Of a stretch of DNA of 34,870 bases, positions 8,341 through 15,878 are shown piece after piece. The notes under the pieces were generated by a model, which saw nothing but the letters and a program-made list of their open reading frames with translations, did not search any database and had not been told where the DNA came from. Each line of letters opens with the position of its first letter. Positions within the stretch are counted from its first letter, which is position 1. The position numbers and the translations under genes are program-made. Source of the stretch: Nocardioidaceae bacterium (GTDB lineage Bacteria; Actinomycetota; Actinomycetes; Propionibacteriales; Nocardioidaceae). The stretch covers positions 1 to 34,870 of the forward strand of contig JAURVT010000024.1 of NCBI GenBank assembly GCA_030655315.1. Reading direction: 5' to 3'.

Positions 8341-9606
8341 TCAGCCGGTGGCCTGGTCGGCGGCCTTCTGCGCCGTCTGGAGCGCCTCCTGCGGCGAGGC
8401 CGACCCGCTGAGCGCCTGCTGGACAGCGGTCCAGAGCGGCTCGGAGATCTTCGGGTAGTCGGTGCCCAGGTTGTCGCTGGTGCGTCCGCGGGCCTCGCGG
8501 ACCGCGTCCACCCACACCTCCAGGTCGGGCTTCTCGGCGAGGAGCTCCTTCTGGCCGGCCTCGGTCGGCGGGATGTAGTAGGCGAACGTGTTCGCCGTCT
8601 CGACGAACCCCTCGGCCGTCGTCATGCACTCGACGATCTTGGTCGTGGTGTCGTAGCGCTGAGTGTCCTGCTGGACCGGGACCACGGCGAACTCACCGCC
8701 CGTGGGAGCCGGTGCCGCGCCGCCGGCCTCGGCCGGGATCTGGATGATGCCGGTCTCGAAGTCAGCGTCGGCGGCGCTGTTGACCTGCCAGGTGCCGTTC
8801 TCGGCGAAGCCGAAGTCGCCGGTGAGGAACTGCTCCCAGACCGTGTTCTGCGAGTTGTTGATGACCGAGTTGGGGGCCAGGCCGTCGTCCAGCCAGCCCT
8901 TCCACAGCTCGAGGGAGGCCACCGCCTCGGGGGAGTCCAGGTCCGTCAGCTCGGCGCCGGAGCCCCAGAACCAGGGCAGGTACTGAAAGCTGCCCTCCTC
9001 GGTGCCGATCGCGGAGAAGGTGATGCCCTGGTTGCCCTCGGCCTTGATCTTCTCGAGCGCGTCGGTCAGCGTGGCCCAGCTGGTGATGCCGGCCGGGTCG
9101 ACGCCGGCGGCGTCCAGGACGGCCTTGTTGTAGTAAAGCGCGAGCGTGTTGGCTCCGATCGGGATGCCGTAGCTCTCGTCGTCGAGGTCGCCGGCGGCCA
9201 GCAGGTTCGGGTCGACGTCGGAGGTGTCGAGACCGAACTGCTCGGTGGTGGCGAGCATGCCCGACTCGGCGAGCGTGGAGACCGCGGGGTTGTCGAGCAG
9301 GATGACGTCGGGCGCCTCGCCCTGCTGTCCGGCGAGCAGCGCCTGGTTGGTCAGCTGGGTGGTGTCGTACGCGGTCCGCTTGATCTTGACGCCCGCCTGC
9401 TCACCGCACCGCTCGACGCGCTGCGCCCAGTCGGAGTCGGCGGCGTGCTGCGGGTACGGGTCCCACCAGGTGTAGGTGCCGCCGCTGCCGCCCGCGGCGG
9501 ACGACCCGTCGTCGCCTCCGCCACAGGCCGCGAGGCCTCCGGTGGCCAGGGTCGCCACCGCGAGGGCGATCGCCGTCCGCCGTCCGCGTGTCCACGAACC
9601 GTTCAT
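8341..9606 (-). CDS. Carbohydrate ABC transporter substrate-binding lipoprotein
   Basis: A 421-residue extracellular solute-binding protein of the CUT1 type and first gene of the sugar uptake operon. It starts with a lipoprotein signal (residues 1-28) ending in the lipobox GLAAC, so Cys28 should be acylated and anchor the protein outside the membrane. A short Gly/Ser-rich tether follows, then the bilobal fold with typical segments such as SYGIPIGANTLALYYNKAVLDAAG and WEQFLTGDFGFAENGTW. The frame extends upstream to 9642, but the ATG at 9606 has AGGAGGA at the right distance and begins a proper signal peptide. A palindromic operator lies 23 bp upstream. The ligand is probably an arabinose-containing oligosaccharide, judged only from the linked GH127 gene. 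Confidence 0.92.
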   Translation of the reverse strand: MNGSWTRGRRTAIALAVATLATGGLAACGGGDDGSSAAGGSGGTYTWWDPYPQHAADSDWAQRVERCGEQAGVKIKRTAYDTTQLTNQALLAGQQGEAPDVILLDNPAVSTLAESGMLATTEQFGLDTSDVDPNLLAAGDLDDESYGIPIGANTLALYYNKAVLDAAGVDPAGITSWATLTDALEKIKAEGNQGITFSAIGTEEGSFQYLPWFWGSGAELTDLDSPEAVASLELWKGWLDDGLAPNSVINNSQNTVWEQFLTGDFGFAENGTWQVNSAADADFETGIIQIPAEAGGAAPAPTGGEFAVVPVQQDTQRYDTTTKIVECMTTAEGFVETANTFAYYIPPTEAGQKELLAEKPDLEVWVDAVREARGRTSDNLGTDYPKISEPLWTAVQQALSGSASPQEALQTAQKAADQATG

Positions 9607-9628
9607 GTGCTGTCCTCCTGGGTGAGTG

Positions 9629-9644
9629 ATGTGAGCGTTCACAT
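9629..9644. promoter_or_regulatory. Second type of LacI-like operator before the sugar ABC operon
   Basis: ATGTGAGCGTTCACAT is a 16-bp near-perfect palindrome with one mismatched pair and a central CG. It lies 23 bp upstream of the binding-protein start, where a repressor could block transcription. It differs clearly from the TCGAACCGGTTCGA sites, so a different regulator or a relaxed specificity is implied. Confidence 0.65.
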
Positions 9645-9692
9645 CTGGGGCGACCGGGATCGGTCGTGTCCTGGGGTGTGGCCGGTGGTGCG

Positions 9693-10712
9693 TCAGGGCG
9701 TCGGCGGGGGACCGATGCTGCCCCGGTCGACGAGGGTGGGGGCGACGAGCCGCACGGTGTGGGGCTCGTCGGGGCCGCGGCGCTCGATCCGCCGGACCAG
9801 CTGCTCGACGGCCATCCGGCCCAGCACGTCCGGCGCGCTCTCGACAGCGCTGAAGGGCAGCGCGAACGTCTCGGCGAGCTCGCGGGAGTACCGACCGACG
9901 ACCGAGAGGTCCTCGGGCACGCGCAACCCCCGACCGCCGAGCACGCCGGGCAGCGCCGCGGCGGCCGCCTCGTTGTTGAGCATGAGCGCGGTGACGCCGG
10001 GGTGGTCGGTGAGCAGCCGGTCGAGCTGGTGCCCGATCTCGGGCTGCGCCGAGGCCCCGAAGACGCAGGTCAGCTGGACACCGTGGCGGGCGGCGCGCTC
10101 GAGGGCGCCCTCCTGGTGACGCCAGACGTAGGCGCCGCCTCGCGCCACGACGTCTTCACTCTGTGACACCAGGAGGATCTCGCGGTGCCCTTGCCGGACG
10201 AGACGGTCGACCATCAGCCGACCCGCCTCGGCGAAGTCGAGGTCGAAGACGTCGACGCCGCGGCAGTCGCGGGGGAGCCCGACCAGGGCGCCCGGCTGGT
10301 GCGCGGCTCGCAGTGCCGGCAGGCGAGGGTCGTCCTCGGCGACGTTGAGCAGGACGACCCCGTCGACCATGCGCGAGCTGGTGAGGCGTCGGAGCGCGCC
10401 CACGCCGTCGTCGTCGATGGCGAGGAGGATGTCGTAGCCGAGGTCGCGGGCGGTGTCCGAGACGCCGAGCATGTACTGGAGCATGGCGGGCGCGAACTCA
10501 TCGGGCAGGAACTGCGCGAGCAGCCCGATCACGTGGGTGCGGGACGTCTTGAGAGCCCGTGCGCCGGCGTTGGGCGTGTAGCCGAGGTCGTGCGCCGCGG
10601 CGGCCACGCGGTCGCGCACGACCGTGGAGATGGTGCGTCGACCTGAGAAGGCGTAGGAGGCGGTGCTGCGGGAGACCCCCGCGGCGCGGGCGACGTCGGT
10701 GATGGTGACCAC
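9693..10712 (-). CDS. LacI-family transcriptional regulator (paralogue 1)
   Basis: A 339-residue DNA-binding repressor. Residues 1-50 hold the HTH (TITDVARAAGVSRSTASYAFSG) and the hinge region with GYTPNAGARAL. The remainder is the periplasmic-binding-protein-like ligand domain. The GTG at 10712 is chosen because GGAGGAG precedes it; a TTG four codons further upstream would put that ribosome binding site inside the gene. The stop is 86 bp before the binding-protein gene on the same strand. It is divergent from a paralogue of the same length (10942-11961); the ungapped alignment shows more than half of residues identical by eye. A perfect palindrome, TCGAACCGGTTCGA, lies 15 bp upstream of the GTG, so autoregulation is likely. 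The effector is probably a sugar but is unknown. Confidence 0.9.
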   Translation of the reverse strand: MVTITDVARAAGVSRSTASYAFSGRRTISTVVRDRVAAAAHDLGYTPNAGARALKTSRTHVIGLLAQFLPDEFAPAMLQYMLGVSDTARDLGYDILLAIDDDGVGALRRLTSSRMVDGVVLLNVAEDDPRLPALRAAHQPGALVGLPRDCRGVDVFDLDFAEAGRLMVDRLVRQGHREILLVSQSEDVVARGGAYVWRHQEGALERAARHGVQLTCVFGASAQPEIGHQLDRLLTDHPGVTALMLNNEAAAAALPGVLGGRGLRVPEDLSVVGRYSRELAETFALPFSAVESAPDVLGRMAVEQLVRRIERRGPDEPHTVRLVAPTLVDRGSIGPPPTP

Positions 10713-10727
10713 CCGCTCCTCCAATCG

Positions 10728-10741
10728 TCGAACCGGTTCGA
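10728..10741. promoter_or_regulatory. LacI-type operator, identical to the one at 677-690
   Basis: The perfect palindrome TCGAACCGGTTCGA lies immediately upstream of the ribosome binding site of the leftward LacI gene. It is identical in all 14 bases to the site before the secreted glycosidase 10 kb away. Confidence 0.85.
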
Positions 10742-10778
10742 ATGGCGTGGCTCACACTCTCACGTCGACGGGCCAATT

Positions 10779-10792
10779 GGGAAGCGGTTCGA
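10779..10792. promoter_or_regulatory. Degenerate LacI-type operator half-site
   Basis: GGGAAGCGGTTCGA matches the 14-bp palindrome at 11 of 14 positions with the right half intact. It lies between the two better sites in the divergent LacI promoter region and may be a weak auxiliary site or a chance match. Confidence 0.45.
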
Positions 10793-10814
10793 TGAATTCG
10801 AGCCGCCCGGGACG

Positions 10815-10828
10815 TCGAACCGATTCGA
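10815..10828. promoter_or_regulatory. LacI-type operator variant in the divergent promoter
   Basis: TCGAACCGATTCGA matches the palindrome at 13 of 14 positions. It lies 87 bp, start to start, from the perfect copy at 10728 and 113 bp before the GTG of the rightward LacI gene. It may serve that gene's promoter or allow a loop between sites. Confidence 0.75.
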
Positions 10829-10941
10829 TTCGCGGTAGTCGACGGGTGTGGCTCGTGCGGTTTCGTCGCTCTGGGAGGCGTTGGCTGCCGGTAGGGTCTC
10901 GACCACCGCGCGCGTCGCGCGCGAGGTCGGAGGTGGAGCCG

Positions 10942-11961
10942 GTGGTCACGATCGGAGACGTCGCGACCCGCGCCGGCGTGTCCCGGAGCACCGTGTCCTA
11001 CGCCCTCTCGGGCAAGCGCCCCCTCACCGAGGAGGTGCGCCGACGGGTGGCGGTGGCGATCGACGAGCTCGGTTACACGCCCAACGCCGGCGCACGCGCC
11101 CTCGCCACCTCGCAGACCAAGGTGCTGGGCCTGCTCGCGGAGTTCCTGCCCGATGAGTTCGCCCCGGCGATGATGCAGTACTTCCTCGGCGTGACCGAGA
11201 CCGCGCGCACGTTCGGCTACGACGTGCTGCTGATCAGCGAGCCCGACGGACCGGCCGCGCTGCACCGCGTCCTGGCGTCACGGATGGTCGACGGGGTCGT
11301 GCTGCTCAACGTCGCCGAGCACGACGATCGGCTCGGCGTGCTCCGCGACACCGGCCGTCCCGGCGCACTGGTCGGGCTGCCGGCCGACCCGGACGGCGTC
11401 GACGTGTTCGACCTCGACTTCCCCGAGACCGGACGCGCGATGGTGGCCCACCTCGGCGAGCTGGGGCACCGGGAGATCGTCCTGGTGTCCCAACCCGAGC
11501 ACGTCGTGCAGCGCGGCGGAGCCTACGTCCGGCGACTCCGCGACGCGGCGCTCGACGAGGCGGACCGTCGGGGCATCACCCTCCACGCCGCCTTCGGTCC
11601 TGCCGACCAGACGCAGGTGGGCTCCTTCCTCCACCACCTGCTCGACGCCCACCCCGGTGCGACGGGTGTGTTGCTGAACAACGAGGCCGCTGCAGCCGCC
11701 CTGCCGGCCGTCCTCGACGCCCGCTCGGCGTCCGTACCCGACGTGCTCTCGGTGGTCGGACGCTGGTCCGCCGACTTCGCCCGGTACTTCTCGTTGCCTT
11801 ACAGCTTCGTCGAGAGCGCACCGGACCGACTCGGCGAGATGGCGGTGCGCCAACTCGTCCGCCGCATCGAGCAGGAGGAGGCTGCCGCGGAGCCCCACGT
11901 GGTGCGCCTTCTGCCTCCAGTCCTGGTCGACCGCGGAAGCACCGGCGCTCCGCGCGGCTGA
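10942..11961 (+). CDS. LacI-family transcriptional regulator (paralogue 2)
   Basis: A 339-residue LacI-family repressor divergent from its paralogue. The HTH is TIGDVATRAGVSRSTVSYALSG, and the hinge segment GYTPNAGARAL is identical in both proteins. The ligand-binding domain is collinear with the paralogue and shares long identical blocks (SRMVDGVVLLNVAE, LNNEAAAAALP, GVDVFDLDF). The GTG at 10942 follows GGAGGTGGAG; a GTG at 10933 is also in frame but sits on top of that ribosome binding site. The frame stays open upstream to 10663, but only through intergenic DNA and the other gene. A hairpin terminator follows. Very similar HTH segments suggest both proteins recognise the same operators, with divergence in ligand response. 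Confidence 0.9.
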   Translation: MVTIGDVATRAGVSRSTVSYALSGKRPLTEEVRRRVAVAIDELGYTPNAGARALATSQTKVLGLLAEFLPDEFAPAMMQYFLGVTETARTFGYDVLLISEPDGPAALHRVLASRMVDGVVLLNVAEHDDRLGVLRDTGRPGALVGLPADPDGVDVFDLDFPETGRAMVAHLGELGHREIVLVSQPEHVVQRGGAYVRRLRDAALDEADRRGITLHAAFGPADQTQVGSFLHHLLDAHPGATGVLLNNEAAAAALPAVLDARSASVPDVLSVVGRWSADFARYFSLPYSFVESAPDRLGEMAVRQLVRRIEQEEAAAEPHVVRLLPPVLVDRGSTGAPRG

Positions 11962-11983
11962 CCGCGTCGAAGAGGGTGCGTTG

Positions 11984-12007
11984 GTCCGCCGGGGTGGTTC
12001 GGCGGAC
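11984..12007 (+). terminator. Hairpin terminator after the second LacI gene
   Basis: GTCCGCCG and CGGCGGAC form an 8-bp perfect stem around an 8-base loop, 22 bp after the stop codon. There is no T tract, as is usual in high-GC actinobacteria. Confidence 0.6.
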
Positions 12008-12111
12008 GGGGGCCGCAAGACCGTCCCTGACGGTTCAGCGGTTCAGCGGCCGTTGCTCGGCGACGGGCGAGGTCGTCCCGGATGGCGTTCCCGCTGTATC
12101 GCCAGTTCTCG

Positions 12112-12723
12112 TCATCCAAGGCGCTCTCGGAGAACTGATGCACCCGGGCCGTGGAGCTCGTCGGCGATTCCGCGACGTCCGGCCAGCGTCAGCAGGACCG
12201 CCTCGCCGGTGCCGCGGGCCTCGGGACCACTGCCGCGCGACCAGTCCAGGTCGGTCGCAATCAGGCGTACCCCGCGTCCGTGACGCCATCCACCCAGCGG
12301 CGGGGCGGTGACCGCGAACGGCAGTGCGTAGCGCAGGCGCTCAGGCGGGATCTGCCGTCGCAAGCCGAGCGGCCGTCTCATGTCCTGATGGTGGATCACG
12401 GCGTCGACCAGGCCGACGCCACCCCCGCGGGCCGCGGTCGTGCCGCGAGGTCGCAGGTGGGAGCGGATGAACGCAACAAGGTCGGCCGGGGCCATGTCGC
12501 GGTAGCCCGAGAGGGCCGCTTCGTTGAACCGGCTGGGTCGTAGACCGGCGCGGGCCAGCATCCCGAGTACCTCCGGCTGGCTGCGTTCCTCGTAGCTGAT
12601 CAGGTGGGCTGCGACATCGCGGACCCGCCAGCCCGCACAGAGGCTGGGTCGGTCCCACTGCTCGGGCGCGAGTGTCTCGAGGAAGTCCGCGATCTCGCCG
12701 CGCTCGGCCGCCGCCATCGCCAT
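12112..12723 (-). CDS. Maleylpyruvate isomerase-family (mycothiol-dependent DinB-like) protein
   Basis: A protein of about 203 residues from the actinobacterial group annotated as maleylpyruvate isomerase family / TIGR03083. The four-helix-bundle N-terminus has the typical AERGEIADFLETLAPEQW and PSLCAGWRVRDVAAHL segments, whose His helps bind a divalent metal. A second His cluster, VIHHQDMRRPLG, sits mid-protein. Family members bind mycothiol or act as metal-dependent thiol transferases; this one's substrate is unknown. The start is unclear: the frame is open to 12807, and I chose the ATG at 12723 because GCAGGTGG precedes it and family members begin a few residues before the AER motif. It stands alone, with no catabolic partners nearby. 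Confidence 0.72.
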   Translation of the reverse strand: MAMAAAERGEIADFLETLAPEQWDRPSLCAGWRVRDVAAHLISYEERSQPEVLGMLARAGLRPSRFNEAALSGYRDMAPADLVAFIRSHLRPRGTTAARGGGVGLVDAVIHHQDMRRPLGLRRQIPPERLRYALPFAVTAPPLGGWRHGRGVRLIATDLDWSRGSGPEARGTGEAVLLTLAGRRGIADELHGPGASVLRERLG

Positions 12724-13056
12724 CACGTCCACCTGCACGTCATACACGCTGGGAGCGGTGACCGTCGAGACCCGAACGGCAGGCCGGACGTCGGCATGCG
12801 CCACCACTTGCGGTCAATCGCAGCCGTCCCAACTCTCTTCAGATGTGAGAAGCGTTGCATCGGACGCGCTGGATCGGTGCCGGCAGCAGTTCCCGCTGCG
12901 GTCTCAACCCGTGTCAGGCTCGACGTACGACGCCAAGCGAGGTGGCAACACCAGGGCCGCTGGTATCAAGCTTCCTCAAGGACGTGCCCAGGGGCGTATC
13001 AGGGCGGTGAGTCCGACCCTCGAGCAGCCGTCAGACGGCCGCTATAGGTTCGGGAG
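12724..13056. other. Non-coding spacer before the GNAT gene
   Basis: About 330 bp of somewhat lower GC content without a convincing gene. Near its right end TAGGTT (13045-13050) fits a TANNNT -10 box located seven bases before the GNAT ATG. I see no repeats or stable hairpins. Confidence 0.45.
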
Positions 13057-13533
13057 ATGAGCGACGTCGAGGTGCGGCCAGCGACGTCTTCGGACGCCCC
13101 TGCGATCGAGCGCGTGGGGCGAGAGACCTGGCCGAGCACCTATGGGTTTGCGGGTGAGGAGTACATCGCCCACGGCCTTGAGACCTGGTGGTCCGAGGAG
13201 GCTGTGCTTCGCGGGATTGATGCGACTCGAACGTTCGTCGCCGAGAGCCACGGCGAGGTCGTCGGCATGGGCAACATCGACCTCCGGCACGAGAAGCCCA
13301 TCATCTGGAAGCTCTACGTGCTTCCTGACTACCACGGGTGTGGTGCTGGGAATGCACTCATGGCCCGGCTTCTCGTTGCGGCTCCGCCCGGGAGCGCGGT
13401 GCTGCTCGAGTACAGCGAGGGCAACGCTCGTGCTGCCGTGTTCTACGAGCATCACGGCTTCGTTGAACTCCGGCGGGATGCTCCGGAGGTGGCGGGGTGG
13501 CCGGTCCAGGTCTGGATGGTGCATCACCCTTGA
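13057..13533 (+). CDS. GNAT-family N-acetyltransferase
   Basis: A 158-residue single-domain acetyltransferase that should transfer the acetyl group of acetyl-CoA to an amine. The GNAT fold is visible: strands around VEVRPATSSDAPAIERV and TRTFVAESHGEVVGMGNIDL, then IIWKLYVLPDYHGCGAGNALM, where the HGCGAG turn matches the acetyl-CoA pyrophosphate-binding motif A (Q/RxxGxG/A), and NARAAVFYEHHGF near the end (motif B). The ATG has GGGAG directly adjacent, too close for a normal ribosome binding site. With a possible -10 box seven bases upstream, the transcript may be leaderless. The substrate is unknown. Confidence 0.88.
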   Translation: MSDVEVRPATSSDAPAIERVGRETWPSTYGFAGEEYIAHGLETWWSEEAVLRGIDATRTFVAESHGEVVGMGNIDLRHEKPIIWKLYVLPDYHGCGAGNALMARLLVAAPPGSAVLLEYSEGNARAAVFYEHHGFVELRRDAPEVAGWPVQVWMVHHP

Positions 13534-13612
13534 CCGGTGCGGCTGGGTCGCTCGGGGCGGCGCGGTGTGAGCGCCTTGGAGCCGGAACGGCCCTCCCGTA
13601 GGGACCGAAGCG

Positions 13613-13685
13613 GGATCCCGCGCGGGAGGCCGGCGGCTGTCGGCGACGAGCCGGCGGCTGGCGCCGATGGAGGTTCGGCTCATGG
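13613..13685 (+). repeat. Dispersed intergenic repeat, copy C (degenerate)
   Basis: A degenerate copy of the repeat at 370-468. The first 38 bases, starting GGATCCCGCGCGGGAG, match at roughly three quarters of positions and keep the GGCGACGAG block. GAGGTTCGGCTCATGG then replaces the usual core and the tail is lost. It lies between the GNAT and VOC genes. Confidence 0.5.
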
Positions 13686-13784
13686 CGCCTCAGGCAGGTC
13701 CCGTCAGCGGGTGAGAGCACTGACGGGAGACGCCGCTTACGGATCCCCCGATGGACACCATCGTTCACTAGGCACACTGACGCC

Positions 13785-14258
13785 ATGACGACCGTGGTGA
13801 CTGTCGCCCATACTGGGATAACCGTTCGCTCCCTCGAGGCGGCGACGGCGTTCTGGGTGCAGGCCCTTGGCGCCAGTGTGGAGCGGGAGTTCGCGTTGGA
13901 GGGCGACTTCGCGTCCGACGTGACCGGTGTAGCGGGTGCCCAGATCAGTGCAGCCGTGCTCCTGCTGGGTGGGCACCGGATCGAGTTGTTGGAGTACCTG
14001 CAGCCGACACACAGGGAGCATCTGAAGCCGCGGCCCAACGACCTCGGCTCCTGGCACCTGGCACTCGAGGTGACCGATCTGGACCTCACTGCCGCGCGGT
14101 GCGGTGCGCACGACTGGCGCCTAGCAGGAGCAGCTCGAACGATGACGGCCGGTCCTCGAGCCGGGACGCGGTTCGCCTACCTGCACGATCAGGACGGCGC
14201 GACCCTGGAGCTCATTGAACAGCCTGCCCGTGACCTGAGCTCCAGTTCGGACCGCTAG
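13785..14258 (+). CDS. VOC-superfamily (glyoxalase-like) protein
   Basis: A 157-residue protein of two beta-alpha-beta-beta-beta modules, as in methylmalonyl-CoA epimerase and glyoxalase-type enzymes. Metal-ligand positions are visible: His in AHTGITVRSLE (first strand), Glu in RIELLEYL, His in WHLALEV, and Glu in ATLELIEQP. That spacing suits an active vicinal-oxygen-chelate enzyme more than a resistance-type binding protein. The segment PRAGTRFAYLHDQDGATLELIE is typical of the family C-terminus. It stands alone, so the substrate cannot be inferred. The stop is followed at once by repeat copy B. Confidence 0.85.
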   Translation: MTTVVTVAHTGITVRSLEAATAFWVQALGASVEREFALEGDFASDVTGVAGAQISAAVLLLGGHRIELLEYLQPTHREHLKPRPNDLGSWHLALEVTDLDLTAARCGAHDWRLAGAARTMTAGPRAGTRFAYLHDQDGATLELIEQPARDLSSSSDR

Positions 14259-14259
14259 A

Positions 14260-14357
14260 GGATCCCCTGCGGAGCGCCGGCTACTGCTGGCGACGAGCGG
14301 GGAGCGCGCCGGTCGAGGTTCCCGCCATGGTCACGCTCCGGGCGACTGTCCCCGTCT
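14260..14357 (+). repeat. Dispersed intergenic repeat, copy B (full length)
   Basis: A full-length copy of the repeat at 370-468, with about ten substitutions in 98 bases and only five in the first 81. The first hairpin is kept (CGCCGGC and GCTGGCG), with the loop changed from TTCT to TACT. It begins directly after the VOC stop codon. Confidence 0.8.
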
Positions 14358-14383
14358 GATCGCGCTCGCCGCTGGCTGATCAG

Positions 14384-14857
14384 CTACTGATGCGCGCCGT
14401 CGAAATGCGCGACATATCGTCGTTGCCACGGCGTCTCGACCGCCCTGACGTCCCATCGTTCACGGACCAGGCTGACGGCCTCGTCAGCCGAAGCGCCCTC
14501 CAGCACCGCGATGCATGCGAGCGCGGTACCGGTCCGGCCGCGCCCTCCGCCGCACGCGATCTCGACTCGCTCGTTCCCCGACCGTTGCCAGGCATCGACG
14601 AATGCGTCTCGAGCGTCCCGCTTGTCCGTGGGCAACCAGAAGTCCGGCCAGCGGACCCACCGTTGTTCCCACCCCATGGGCGCCGGTGGCCGCCGAAGCA
14701 GATAGAGCCCGAAGTCCGGCGCGCCATCCTGGGGCATCGGTCGTCGCAGTCCGCGGCCCCTGATGAGCCGCCCGGACGGCAACCGCAGAACGCCTGCAGC
14801 CTTCGGTGCCCACACCTTGGTCACCATCTGAGCGTAGGTGTCCGGACGACCTCCCAC
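14384..14857 (-). CDS. Protein-tyrosine-phosphatase-like protein
   Basis: A 157-residue protein of the cysteine phosphatase superfamily. The P-loop ACGGGRGRTGTALACIA has the C-x5-R nucleophile/phosphate-binding arrangement followed by the usual TG. The His that normally precedes the Cys is Ala, which could raise the Cys pKa and lower activity. GWEQRWVRWPDFWLPTDKRDARDAF probably supplies the general-acid Asp. The GTG at 14857 has GAGGA upstream; an ATG at 14827 is an alternative that would remove ten residues. It is divergent from the peptidase E pseudogene. A low-molecular or dual-specificity role is possible; the substrate is unknown. Confidence 0.72.
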   Translation of the reverse strand: MGGRPDTYAQMVTKVWAPKAAGVLRLPSGRLIRGRGLRRPMPQDGAPDFGLYLLRRPPAPMGWEQRWVRWPDFWLPTDKRDARDAFVDAWQRSGNERVEIACGGGRGRTGTALACIAVLEGASADEAVSLVRERWDVRAVETPWQRRYVAHFDGAHQ

Positions 14858-14984
14858 GGCCCGATCCTCGTGCGGACGGCCTCAAGATCCGACGAGCCGG
14901 GCGGGACGGACCCGCCCAGTTTCCGGGCGTCGGACGGTCGGTACGAGCAGGACCCGTTGGCAGCAGCGGTGGGAAGGAGGACCG

Positions 14985-15643
14985 GTGGAGCTCTTGCTCA
15001 CCTCAGGAGGCGTCACCAACGCCAGCATCAGGGCGGCCCTCGAGGAGCAGCTCGGCAAGTCCATCGCCACGAGTCATGCGCTCTGCATTCCTACCCGCAG
15101 TGGGGGCATCCGATGTGCGGGCCGGTGTCGGCACGGCGACTACTAGCCGCGGGCTCTGACTCCCCCCATCTGTCGGGCCTGGGCTGGGCCTCCCTCGGCC
15201 TCCTCGAGCTCACCGCGCTAGCCACCGTCGGCGCCGAGCGGTGGATGCCCTGGGTCCACGAGGCCGACGCACTGCTGGTGGACGGTGGCGACGCGACCTA
15301 CCTGTGTCACTGGATGCGCACCTCCGGTCTGGCCGATCTGCTTCCCTCGCTGCACGAGACCGTCTGGGTGGGGGTGAGCGCCGGAAGCATGGTCATGGCC
15401 CCCCGTGTCGGCGCCGAGTTCGTCCAGTGGTCGCACGCGCCAGATGACCGCGCTCTCGGAGTGGTCGACTTCGGCATCTTCCCGCACCTGGGAGCATTCG
15501 CGGAGAACACCGCGGACGACGCCGCGCGATGGGCGGCTGGCATCGGTATCCCCGGGTATGCCATCGACGAGCAGACGGCCATCCGGGTCGACGGGTCAGG
15601 TGTCGAGGTGGTGTCCGAAGGGCGATGGACACGATTCGGTTGA
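14985..15643 (+). pseudogene. Peptidase E (S51 family), interrupted by a frameshift
   Basis: Two frames together encode an almost complete S51 aspartyl dipeptidase. Frame one starts at a GTG with GGAAGGAGG at 14972-14980 and reads LLLTSGGVTNASIRAALEEQ to ALCIPT. Frame two continues with QWGHPMCGP and runs to the stop at 15643. The join is at about 15096: ACC-CG-CAG is one base short of a plausible Thr-Ala-Gln. The second half keeps the nucleophile motif GVSAGSMV, DGGDATYLCHW and FPHLGAF (catalytic His region). Only this one lesion is seen. It could be a recent pseudogene, a sequencing error at the CCCG run, or programmed frameshifting, which I think least likely. Intact enzymes cleave Asp-X dipeptides in the cytoplasm. 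Confidence 0.82.
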
Positions 15644-15878
15644 CCGTCTCGGACCAGCACCGCTTCGTGCGGTCGTCGGAGGCGGCGGCCGTCCGGACTC
15701 CCCTCGGGACGCAGACCGTCGCGGGTCGACGAGCTGGGACGACGTGGGTGTTCGTGGCAGCCCGTGTCGAGGTCGCGTCGGGGTGCGAGGGTGACGTCGA
15801 CACGACCACCGCCGCGCCGGGAACCGATGTGCAGCGACGCCGGCGCGCCGCCCTGGAGCTGCCTGCCGAGGACCAGGG

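Noticed and set aside
7269-9606. Missing ATPase of the sugar ABC transporter as an anomaly
   Set aside because: CUT1 operons in actinobacteria often lack their own ATPase and use a shared one, so absence alone is not unusual.
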